Assembly (NCBI GenBank): GCA_910579595.1
Contig: CAJTVM010000083.1
Location: forward strand, 1-10,897
DNA from: an uncultured Oscillospiraceae bacterium
Lineage (GTDB): Bacteria; Bacillota; Clostridia; Oscillospirales; Oscillospiraceae
Direction of reading: 5' to 3'
DNA: 10,897 nucleotides
Position 1 is the first letter of the stretch, and every line of letters starts with the position of its first letter. Below are positions 1 through 5,945 of this stretch, piece after piece. The position numbers and the translations under genes are program-made. The notes beneath the pieces are model-generated. The model saw only the letters and a list, made by a program, of their open reading frames with translations, ran no database searches and was not told the origin of the DNA.

Positions 1-34
1 GGCAGGATTAAAGGGAAACCCCGCTGCGCAGATA

Positions 35-70
35 AAGGAAGTCCCCCGCCGTTGGCGGGGGGACTTCCTT
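35..70 (-). terminator. Strong intrinsic-terminator-like hairpin ending the glycosyltransferase gene
   Basis: Bases 35-50 and 54-70 form a nearly perfect inverted repeat of about 16 base pairs with one bulged G/C and a three-base loop (GTT). The gene on the minus strand has its TAA stop at 72-70, so the stop codon runs straight into the stem. The T-rich tail is short on both strands (CTTTATC on minus, CTTTATTCG on plus), so the hairpin could end transcription from either side. A plus-strand gene may lie upstream outside the window. The hairpin is directly visible; its activity as a terminator is inferred. Confidence 0.7.
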
Positions 71-1635
71 TATTCGTAATAGGCCACGGAGTAATACCCG
101 TACCGTTCTACGGTAAAGCCCGCCGCCGCAAGCAGATCCAGATCCGGCTGGCTGTCCGTCAGGTAGACGCGGGAGGGATCCGGCGGGTTGGCGTCATACC
201 CGTACCGGAACCGCCCGAACCGCGCCACGTCCAGAAACGCGCTGGGGTAGTTGGCGTATACCACCGTGTCCCGGTACTCGTCCGGATCCATCTTGCTGTA
301 AAAGAGGACGCAGGCATAGTTGGCGTTTTTGGACAGGCAGATTTCCCCCTCTTGGGCCAGGGCCGCATTCACCGCCTCCCCCAACCCATAGCGGAACGGC
401 CACTGGGCATCCTGGGCGTAATCGGTGAAATAGTACCCCTCGAACCGGAGGAACAGGGCTGCGTAGAGGATCAGGGGCGCAAGCAGGGCGCGGCGGCCGA
501 TCCGGCCGCACAAAAACCAAACGCCCACCCCCGACAGCAGCGCCACCGGCGTCCACAGGCTGTTCACCCGGTTGACATTGACCTGGATCAGCATCCCCTG
601 GAGCACCCCCGCCGCAAGCTGGATCAGAAGGAAGCCCAGGGGGCGCAGCTCCCTCTGCCGGACGCCCCGCACTGTCTCCCGGACGGCGCGGTATACGCCC
701 ACAAAGAAGAAGGGCAGCGTACCGTAGTAGAACAGGCCGAACCGCTCCGTCCCGTTCCAGGGCAGGCCATCGGTTTGGCTGAAGAAAATTTTCAGCAGGT
801 TGGCGGCGTTTTCCGGGATGCGGGAGAGGGAGAACTCGTTGCCCCGCATGACCACCAGCCTGGGGATGGACAGGAAGGGCAGGCGGATCTCGTCCATCCA
901 GCCCCAGTTGACCATAAGAAACAGCACCAGCGGCAGAGCCAGCACAGACAAAATCCCTACGGACAGCCCGATCCACAGCCCGTCCCGCCCCCGGAAGCGC
1001 ATCCGCCCGCACCAGAGGGCATACCCTGCCTGGAGGAGCAGGATCAGGGGCACGAAGGGCCAGATGGTGGCGTAGCAGTACAGGGACAGCCCGTACATCA
1101 GCGCGGACAGGAGGAAGAAGCGGTGATCCTCCAGCCCCCGCAGGAAGAAATACAGCCCGAACAGCAGGAAGCCGGGGGCCAGGTTGGACTCCAGCCCCCA
1201 CCGGGACAGGAACACGTGCCATGGGCAGACAGCCAGTAAGAACATCCCGCACAGCGCCGCCCATTGATCCGCCATGCGCTTCAGCACACCGTAGGCCGCA
1301 GCCAGCGACAGCACCGCCACAATCAGCTGGGGCAGGCGGACGGCCCATGGCTCCAGGCCGAACAGGGAGATAAAGGGGATCATGAGGTAGCTCTCCAGGG
1401 CGTTCATGCCGCTGCCCCAGGCGGTGAGGTACACAGGGAAGGGATATCCGCTGGTGTCCAGCCCGGTGGACAGGAGGGAGTACGCCTCATAGGCGGCGAA
1501 CGCCTCGTCCTGGTTCATCCCGCAGGGAACCGCGCCGAACCGCCAGACCCTGGCGGCGGTCCCGGCGATGAGAAACACGGCGAACAGGAGGGGGATCAGC
1601 CTGTCCCGGCCCTGCCGGGTTTGTGTATGCTCCAT
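70..1635 (-). CDS. Polytopic membrane glycosyltransferase, GT-C / ArnT-PMT-like (GT39/GT83 type)
   Basis: This 521-residue protein is strongly hydrophobic for about its first 400 residues, with many predicted membrane spans, followed by a more soluble C-terminal domain of about 120 residues. Between the first and second spans, a short loop carries Asp43-Glu44 (context MNQDEAF), the position of the acidic catalytic pair in GT-C enzymes that use polyprenyl-phosphate sugars. A PWH...SR...E pattern (about 138-149) follows the next spans, as in PMT/ArnT-like proteins. Members transfer a sugar from a lipid carrier to protein, lipid or wall polymer on the outer face of the membrane; the acceptor here is unknown. 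The ATG at 1635 is supported by a GGGAG site nine bases upstream. The gene is transcribed alone, divergently from mutY, and ends in a hairpin. Class is well supported; substrate is not. Confidence 0.82.
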   Translation of the reverse strand: MEHTQTRQGRDRLIPLLFAVFLIAGTAARVWRFGAVPCGMNQDEAFAAYEAYSLLSTGLDTSGYPFPVYLTAWGSGMNALESYLMIPFISLFGLEPWAVRLPQLIVAVLSLAAAYGVLKRMADQWAALCGMFLLAVCPWHVFLSRWGLESNLAPGFLLFGLYFFLRGLEDHRFFLLSALMYGLSLYCYATIWPFVPLILLLQAGYALWCGRMRFRGRDGLWIGLSVGILSVLALPLVLFLMVNWGWMDEIRLPFLSIPRLVVMRGNEFSLSRIPENAANLLKIFFSQTDGLPWNGTERFGLFYYGTLPFFFVGVYRAVRETVRGVRQRELRPLGFLLIQLAAGVLQGMLIQVNVNRVNSLWTPVALLSGVGVWFLCGRIGRRALLAPLILYAALFLRFEGYYFTDYAQDAQWPFRYGLGEAVNAALAQEGEICLSKNANYACVLFYSKMDPDEYRDTVVYANYPSAFLDVARFGRFRYGYDANPPDPSRVYLTDSQPDLDLLAAAGFTVERYGYYSVAYYE

Positions 1636-1679
1636 AGTGGATGACTCCCTTTCCGTAATTCCGCTCCGTATTTTACCTA

Positions 1680-1707
1680 ATTATAGCGGGATGGGGCAAA
1701 AAGTCAA
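1680..1707 (-). promoter_or_regulatory. Sigma-A-type promoter for the glycosyltransferase gene
   Basis: Read on the minus strand, TTGACT (1707-1702) and a perfect TATAAT (1685-1680) are separated by 16 bases. The expected start of transcription is about 35-40 bases before the ATG at 1635. This is the closest match to consensus among the promoters of the first half of the window. It is back to back with the mutY promoter; the two -35 boxes are only 14 bases apart. Confidence 0.75.
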
Positions 1708-1721
1708 GGAACGATCCGGCG

Positions 1722-1750
1722 TTGAAACTTCGGGCGGAATATGGTACACT
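1722..1750 (+). promoter_or_regulatory. Sigma-A-type promoter with extended -10 for mutY and the downstream radical SAM gene
   Basis: TTGAAA (1722-1727) and TACACT (1745-1750) are 17 bases apart, and a TG one base before the -10 (TGGTACACT) gives an extended -10. Transcription should start near 1757, leaving a leader of about 25 bases with AAAGGAGGG just before the GTG start of mutY. The same TGGTACA-T form recurs before the helicase gene at 4632-4640. Confidence 0.72.
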
Positions 1751-1781
1751 GAGGCAACATTGATTTAAAGGAGGGCCCGCT

Positions 1782-2837
1782 GTGGACGCATTGGAAAAGC
1801 TGCCCGTCCCCCTGCTGGAGTGGTTCCGGGACAACGCCCGATCCCTCCCCTGGCGGGACGATCCCACCCCCTACCACGTCTGGCTGTCGGAGATCATGCT
1901 CCAGCAGACCCGTGTGGCGGCGGTGCTGGACTACTACAAGCGGTTCCTGGCCGAGGCTCCCGACGTGCCCGCCCTGGCGGCGCTGGGGGAGGATCGGCTG
2001 ATGAAGCTGTGGCAGGGGCTGGGGTACTACTCCCGCGCCCGAAACCTGCAAAGAGCCGCCAAGGTGATTATGGAGCGGTACGGCGGGCGGTTCCCATCGG
2101 ATTACGCCGGCGTCCGCGCCCTGCCCGGGGTGGGAGACTACACCGCCGGGGCCATCTGCTCCATCGCCTTCGGGCAGGCCGTCCCTGCCGTGGACGGCAA
2201 CGTACTGCGGGTGTACGCCCGGATCTGCGGCGATGGGGAGGACATCTCCACCCCGCGGATGAAAAAGAAGGCCACCCAAGCGGTGGAGGCCGTGATTCCC
2301 CTCCATGCGGCGGGGACGTTCAACCAGGCGCTGATGGAGCTGGGGGCCACGGTGTGCCTGCCCAACGGCGCGCCGCTGTGCGGCCGGTGCCCCGCCAAGA
2401 GCTTCTGCGCGGCGCTGGCTCAGGACCGGGTGGCGGAGCTGCCCGTCAAGGCCCCAAAGCGGCCCCGGCGGGTGGAGGAGCGCACGGTCTGGCTCATTTT
2501 CCGCGAAAATAAAGTGGCCCTGCGCCGCCGGCCGTCCAGGGGGCTGCTGGCGGGGCTGTGGGAGTTTCCCCACGAGCTGGGGGACGGCCCGCTTCCGGCG
2601 GGGTGGGGAATTGCGGCGGGGCAGGAGGAATACGCTGGTCAGGCCAAGCACATTTTTACCCATATCGAGTGGCGCATGACCCTGCGGAGCGTGGAGGCGG
2701 AGACGGATGCGCTTCCCTCTGGCTGGGTGTGGTCGGACCAGGCGGGGCTGGCGCACAAATACGCTGTCCCCAACGCGTTCGAGAGGGCGCTGGGGCTGGC
2801 GGCGGAGCGGCTGGGAACGGGGGCGGAGGCGGTATGA
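1782..2837 (+). CDS. mutY: A/G-specific adenine DNA glycosylase MutY
   Basis: MutY removes adenine mispaired with 8-oxoguanine or guanine and so prevents G:C to T:A mutations. The 351-residue protein has the full family layout. Glu37 lies in SEIMLQQT, the helix-hairpin-helix is LPGVGDYTAGAI (114-125), and the catalytic Asp138 is in VDGNVLRV; both acidic residues have the same numbers as in E. coli. Four cysteines at 192, 200, 203 and 209 should hold the 4Fe-4S cluster; the first spacing is seven residues instead of the six of E. coli. The C-terminal MutT-like domain (about 235-340) that reads 8-oxoG is present, with GLWEFP and HIFTH motifs. The GTG start at 1782 is chosen because AGGAGG (1769-1774) precedes it by seven bases. 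The next gene overlaps the stop codon by ATGA, which suggests coupled translation. Confidence 0.97.
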   Translation: MDALEKLPVPLLEWFRDNARSLPWRDDPTPYHVWLSEIMLQQTRVAAVLDYYKRFLAEAPDVPALAALGEDRLMKLWQGLGYYSRARNLQRAAKVIMERYGGRFPSDYAGVRALPGVGDYTAGAICSIAFGQAVPAVDGNVLRVYARICGDGEDISTPRMKKKATQAVEAVIPLHAAGTFNQALMELGATVCLPNGAPLCGRCPAKSFCAALAQDRVAELPVKAPKRPRRVEERTVWLIFRENKVALRRRPSRGLLAGLWEFPHELGDGPLPAGWGIAAGQEEYAGQAKHIFTHIEWRMTLRSVEAETDALPSGWVWSDQAGLAHKYAVPNAFERALGLAAERLGTGAEAV

Positions 2838-3712
2838 TTTGCAGCCTGTGCCCCAGAAAGTGCGGGGCGGTGCGGGACGCCGCCCACGGAGAGGGCTACT
2901 GCCGGATGCCCGCCCTGCCGGTGTGCGCCCGTGCCGCCCTCCACCGCTGGGAGGAGCCATGCCTGTCCGGGGAAAACGGGGCGGGGACGGTGTTCTTTTC
3001 CGGCTGCACCCTGGGCTGTGTGTTCTGCCAGAACGCCCCCATCAGCCAGGGGGGCTTTGGACGGACCACAACCGGGGACGGGCTGTACGCCGCCTTTGAG
3101 CGGTTGGCGGAGCAGGGCGCGTCCTGCATTGAGCTGGTCACCCCCACCCAGTTTTCCCATGTGTTGGCCCAGGTGCTGGAGCGGCCCGTCCCCGATGGCC
3201 TTCCGGTGGTGTGGAACAGCGGCGGATATGAGCGGGTAGAGACGCTGCGGGCGCTGGAGGGCAAGGTGGATGTGTACCTGCCCGATTTGAAATACGTCAC
3301 GCGGTCGCTGGCGGGGCGGTATTCCGGGGCGGCGGACTACCCGGAGGCGGCGAAAGCGGCCATCCTGGAGATGTACCGGCAGCGGGGGCCGGCGCGGCTG
3401 GAACGCGGCCTGCTGAAAAGCGGGGTGCTTATCCGGCACCTGATCCTGCCGGGGAGGGTGGCGGAGGCCAAGCGGGTGATGGATTGGGTGGCGGACAGCT
3501 TCCCGTCCGGGGCGGTGCTGTTTTCCCTCATGGCCCAGTACACCCCGGTGGGGGCACTGGAGGGCTTCCCGGAGCTGGCCCGGCCACTGCGCCCCTCCGA
3601 ACTGCGCTCGGCGAAGGAGTACATGGAAAACCTGGGGCTGGCGGGGTATGTGCAGGAGCTTTCCTCCGCCGGGGAGGGGTTCATTCCCGCCTTTGATCTG
3701 ACAGGGTTGTGA
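2834..3712 (+). CDS. Radical SAM protein of the PflX type (COG1313; pyruvate formate-lyase activase-like)
   Basis: The 292-residue protein carries the radical SAM signature CxxxCxxC at Cys58, Cys62 and Cys65 (GCTLGCVFCQN), which binds a 4Fe-4S cluster and S-adenosylmethionine. A second cysteine group lies at the N terminus (Cys3, Cys6, Cys10, Cys23; CSLCPRKC), typical of the COG1313/PflX group and able to hold another metal site. Later blocks such as ELVTPTQF, VWNSGGYE, LPDLKY and LIRHLILPG fit this family. It resembles activating enzymes of glycyl radical enzymes, but its real substrate is not established and no glycyl radical enzyme is encoded in the window. The start at 2834 overlaps the mutY stop (ATGA), so the two are probably co-translated. 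The reading frame stays open for 276 bases upstream, inside mutY, but that part is only the alternate frame of mutY. Confidence 0.88.
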   Translation: MICSLCPRKCGAVRDAAHGEGYCRMPALPVCARAALHRWEEPCLSGENGAGTVFFSGCTLGCVFCQNAPISQGGFGRTTTGDGLYAAFERLAEQGASCIELVTPTQFSHVLAQVLERPVPDGLPVVWNSGGYERVETLRALEGKVDVYLPDLKYVTRSLAGRYSGAADYPEAAKAAILEMYRQRGPARLERGLLKSGVLIRHLILPGRVAEAKRVMDWVADSFPSGAVLFSLMAQYTPVGALEGFPELARPLRPSELRSAKEYMENLGLAGYVQELSSAGEGFIPAFDLTGL

Positions 3713-3738
3713 GACTGGCGGAGGCCCCCTGTTTTTTT
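3701..3738 (+). terminator. Probable terminator of the mutY-radical SAM operon
   Basis: ACAGGG (3701-3706) pairs with CCCTGT (3727-3732), and the stem runs into a seven-T tract (3732-3738). The stem overlaps the TGA stop at 3710-3712. The pairing is only six base pairs around a 20-base loop, so the call depends mainly on the T-run and its position directly after the gene. Confidence 0.5.
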
Positions 3739-3842
3739 GAAATGGAACATGGCCGGTGGTTTTATCGGTGCGATTCAGAAGGGGCGAGGGATAAGAAACG
3801 CCTCCCGACGGGAACGAGAGCGGGTGCGTCAGATTTCCCCAC

Positions 3843-3871
3843 TTGAATCCCTATGAAACATATGATATGAT
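3843..3871 (+). promoter_or_regulatory. Sigma-A-type promoter of the Rrf2 regulator gene
   Basis: TTGAAT (3843-3848) and TATGAT (3866-3871) are separated by 17 bases. An overlapping second TATGAT at 3861-3866 has poor spacing and is probably not used. The leader is about 32 bases and contains GGGAGGG (3897-3903) before the ATG at 3910. Rrf2 proteins often control their own promoters, but I cannot assign an operator here. The stretch 3739-3842 between the terminator and this promoter shows no gene or RNA family that I recognise. Confidence 0.68.
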
Positions 3872-3909
3872 TAGGAAACGCTAACCCAAGGACGATGGGA
3901 GGGATACCT

Positions 3910-4341
3910 ATGAAAATTTCCACGAAAGGCCGTTATGCCCTGCGCCTGATGGTAGACATCGCCCAGCACGGGCAGTCGGGCCCGGTGTCCCTGCGGGACA
4001 CAGCCCGGCGGCAGCAGCTCAGCGACAAGTACCTGGAGCAGATCGTCACTCCCCTGGCCCGGGCGGGGCTGGTGCGCTCGGTGCGGGGGGCCGGGGGCGG
4101 CTACCTGCTCACCCGGACGCCGGAGGAGTATTCCGTGGGCGATATCCTCCGCCCCCTGGAGGGAGATTTGGCCCCGGTGGAGTGCGCCACCGACGAGGGC
4201 TTCTGCGAGCACAGCTGCGACTGCGTGACGGTGGAGCTGTGGCAGGATATCCACAAGGCGGTGTCCGCCGTGGTGGACGGCACCTCCCTGGCCGACCTGA
4301 TCGAGCGCCAGCGGGCCAGGCAGGGGGCCGCAAAGCAGTAG
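3910..4341 (+). CDS. Rrf2-family transcriptional regulator (IscR-like, with cysteine cluster)
   Basis: The 143-residue protein begins MKISTKGRYALRLMVDIA, the standard start of Rrf2 proteins. A winged helix-turn-helix follows, with recognition helix near LSDKYLEQIVTPLARAGLV (37-55) and wing RGAGGGYLL (59-67). Cysteines at 92, 99, 103 and 105 lie where IscR holds its Fe-S cluster with three cysteines, so a cluster-sensing role is likely; four cysteines close together is slightly unusual. In many Clostridia such a regulator precedes iscS-iscU, but no such genes follow here, so its targets are unknown. An ATG fifteen bases upstream (3895) is in frame but contains the Shine-Dalgarno itself, so 3910 is the better start. 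The gene has its own promoter at 3843-3871. Confidence 0.92.
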   Translation: MKISTKGRYALRLMVDIAQHGQSGPVSLRDTARRQQLSDKYLEQIVTPLARAGLVRSVRGAGGGYLLTRTPEEYSVGDILRPLEGDLAPVECATDEGFCEHSCDCVTVELWQDIHKAVSAVVDGTSLADLIERQRARQGAAKQ

Positions 4342-4376
4342 CTTCTTTTATTTTTCGTGCAGACAGGAGGGCTAAT

Positions 4377-4493
4377 ATGCTTGATGCGATACCGGACGGC
4401 AAAGCGATGGCAGCTTTAGTCGGGAAATCTTTATATGATGTATGGAATAAGCTATGTGCTCTGATTGATGAAAAATATGATATGGATCGTTTC
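4377..4493 (+). pseudogene. Probable 5' remnant of a DUF3788-type gene
   Basis: An ATG at 4377 follows ACAGGAGGG by a good distance, so this looks like a real translation start. The first 39 codons (including IPDGKAMAALVG, SLYDVWNKLCALIDEKY and DMDRF) resemble, from memory, the N terminus of DUF3788 proteins of Clostridia, which run to roughly 140 residues and continue with a conserved WNxGGK-type block. Here the likeness stops after DMDRF. The frame then stays open to 4772 through the helicase promoter and start codon, without anything recognisable. Codons are more A/T-rich than in the neighbours. The simplest reading is a gene that lost its middle and end. A short real protein is also possible. 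The family assignment is from recall and needs a database check. Confidence 0.42.
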
Positions 4494-4524
4494 CCGGTTT
4501 GCCAGGACATTGTCCGCGATGAAC

Positions 4525-4561
4525 AGCGGCCCCTTCCGCCATTGCTGACGAAAGGGGCGCT
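4525..4561 (+). terminator. Hairpin inside the 4.5-kb intergenic stretch, possible leftover terminator
   Basis: Bases 4525-4535 and 4552-4561 can pair over ten positions with one bulged G, around a 16-base loop, followed by only three T residues. It may be the old terminator of the degraded gene at 4377. The rest of 4494-4611 holds no gene or RNA that I can recognise. Confidence 0.3.
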
Positions 4562-4611
4562 TTACCGGCATACGCCAATGCGGAAGAGAACGGGACAAGC
4601 TGTAATTCCGG

Positions 4612-4640
4612 TTGCTTCCTTAGCCAGGCTGTGGTACAAT
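4612..4640 (+). promoter_or_regulatory. Sigma-A-type promoter with extended -10 for the DEAD-box helicase gene
   Basis: TTGCTT (4612-4617) and TACAAT (4635-4640) are 17 bases apart, with TG one base before the -10 (TGGTACAAT). Transcription should start near 4647, giving an A/T-rich leader of roughly 50 bases (4647-4699) before the ATG at 4700. The leader contains AGAGGAAC as ribosome site. Confidence 0.74.
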
Positions 4641-4699
4641 ACAAATAATTTTGAACGCGCAAAACGATATAAAAACTTTGACGCGAGAGGAACGGCCAT

Positions 4700-5881
4700 A
4701 TGGAAATCAATGGTACGCAGGTACAAGAAACCTATTTTTATAAGGACATGGGCCTGTCCGGGGCCACCATGAAAGCGCTGGACAAAAAGGGCTTCGTCCA
4801 GGCCACCCCCATCCAGGGCGGGGCCATCCCCTATTTCATGGAGTGGAAGGACGTGGTGGCCAAGGCGCCCACCGGAACGGGCAAAACCCTGGCCTTCGGG
4901 ATCCCCATGGTGGAGCATATCGACCCGGACTCCGACGCGGTGCAGGCCCTGGTGCTGGCCCCCACCCGGGAGCTGGCCATTCAGATTCGGGACGAGCTGC
5001 GGGACCTGTGCGCCTTCCGGGAGGGGGTGCGCTCGGTGTGCCTCTACGGCGGGCAGCCCATCGAGAAGCAGATCACCCAGCTGAAAAGCAGGCCCCAGAT
5101 CGTGGTGGCCACGCCGGGACGGCTGATGGATCACATGAAGCGGCGCACGGTCAAGCTGGACAAGGTGCAGACCGTGGTGCTGGACGAGGCGGACCGGATG
5201 CTGGACATGGGATTCATCCAGGACGTCACCCGGATTTTGGACAAAATGCCCCACCGCCGAAACCTGGGGTTATTTTCTGCAACCATATCACGGGAAGTTA
5301 TGGATATTTCCTGGGTATATCAGCGCGACCCGGCGGAAATCACCGTCCGCCCGGTGGAGGAAAACCGCCCGGACATCCAGCAGTACGCCATCGAGCTGAT
5401 GGGCCGGGAGCAGAAGCTGGACACCATGACGGCGCTGCTCACCAACGGGGGCTACGAGCGGGCCATCGCCTTCTGCAACACCAAGAATATGACGGACCGG
5501 CTGGCGGGGCTGCTGAAAATGAGGGGCTTTTCCTGTCAGGCCATCCATGGCGACATCCAGCAGCGGGTGCGGGAGCAGACGCTGAAAAAGTTCAAGGATG
5601 GGAAAATACAGGTGCTGGTGGCCACCGATGTGGCGGCCCGGGGGCTGGACATCGACGATGTGGACGCGGTATTCAACTACGACGTGCCCGACGAGCAGGA
5701 ATACTATATCCACCGCATCGGCCGCACGGGCCGGGCGAAAAAGCACGGCGTGTCCTACACACTGATGGCGTCGGTGACGGAGTCCGTGAAAATGCGGGAC
5801 ATTGCCCGGACCACCAGGGCGGAGATCCAGCTGCTGAAGTACGACAAGGACGGATGCCTCGTGCTGGTGGAGCAGAGCTGA
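4700..5881 (+). CDS. ATP-dependent DEAD-box RNA helicase (RhlE/CshA-like, minimal core)
   Basis: Such enzymes unwind short RNA duplexes with ATP and act in ribosome assembly, cold adaptation and mRNA decay. The 393-residue protein has all core motifs in order: Q motif near GFVQATPIQ (31-39), motif I APTGTGKT (56-63), Ia PTRELA (89-94), TPGR (138-141), motif II DEAD (162-165), motif III SAT (193-195), motif V ATDVAARGLD (308-317) and motif VI HRIGRTGR (338-345). The protein ends soon after the second RecA-like domain, so the long basic or RNA-binding C-terminal tail of DeaD/CshA is missing. The gene has its own promoter and a strong terminator. A patch at about 5265-5330, spanning motif III, uses A/T-rich codons (TTA, ATA, TCA) unlike the rest of the gene. 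The exact subfamily cannot be set from sequence reading alone. Confidence 0.95.
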   Translation: MEINGTQVQETYFYKDMGLSGATMKALDKKGFVQATPIQGGAIPYFMEWKDVVAKAPTGTGKTLAFGIPMVEHIDPDSDAVQALVLAPTRELAIQIRDELRDLCAFREGVRSVCLYGGQPIEKQITQLKSRPQIVVATPGRLMDHMKRRTVKLDKVQTVVLDEADRMLDMGFIQDVTRILDKMPHRRNLGLFSATISREVMDISWVYQRDPAEITVRPVEENRPDIQQYAIELMGREQKLDTMTALLTNGGYERAIAFCNTKNMTDRLAGLLKMRGFSCQAIHGDIQQRVREQTLKKFKDGKIQVLVATDVAARGLDIDDVDAVFNYDVPDEQEYYIHRIGRTGRAKKHGVSYTLMASVTESVKMRDIARTTRAEIQLLKYDKDGCLVLVEQS

Positions 5882-5892
5882 GACAAATGCAG

Positions 5893-5925
5893 AAGGGGCG
5901 GACGGCAAGCCGTTTGCCCCCTTTT
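5893..5925 (+). terminator. Intrinsic terminator after the helicase gene
   Basis: AAGGGGCGGACGGC (5893-5906) pairs with the arm at 5909-5923 over about 14 positions, including two G-U pairs and one bulged C, around a very small loop. Four T residues (5922-5925) and GATT follow. It lies 12 bases after the helicase stop. It ends only about 20 bases before the ymdB start, leaving no room for a separate promoter between them, so ymdB must rely on read-through or on a promoter inside the helicase gene. Confidence 0.78.
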
Positions 5926-5937
5926 GATTAAGGGGGG
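5917..5937 (+). promoter_or_regulatory. Alternative hairpin covering the ymdB ribosome binding site
   Basis: The descending arm of the terminator, CCCCCTT (5917-5923), is also perfectly complementary to AAGGGGG (5930-5936), with a six-base loop. That second partner is the Shine-Dalgarno of ymdB (AAGGGGGG, 5930-5937). The two pairings use the same bases and cannot form at once. The complementarity is plain; a regulatory use is inferred. Confidence 0.45.
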
Positions 5938-5945
5938 ACATATTG

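Noticed and set aside
52..1239. Long plus-strand open frame opposite the glycosyltransferase
   Set aside because: Its product is rich in Pro, Gln, Gly and His with no recognisable fold, as expected for the antisense of G/C-rich membrane-protein codons. The minus-strand frame has a promoter, ribosome site and a clear membrane enzyme.
2355..2408. Seven-residue first spacing in the MutY cysteine cluster as a defect
   Set aside because: All four cysteines are present, and from memory this spacing is common in Firmicutes MutY proteins.
2558..2833. N-terminal extension of the radical SAM protein
   Set aside because: This part is the alternate frame of mutY's C-terminal domain, with Gly/Ala-rich sequence. 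The family begins with CSLCPRKC, matching the ATG at 2834.
1704..2960. Long minus-strand open frame opposite mutY
   Set aside because: It is low-complexity, rich in Arg, Pro and Gly, and antisense to a certain gene; no ribosome site or domain supports it.
3739..3842. Possible structured RNA or riboswitch upstream of the Rrf2 gene
   Set aside because: It lies before the promoter at 3843, so it would not be in the leader, and I could not build a convincing fold or match a known RNA family.
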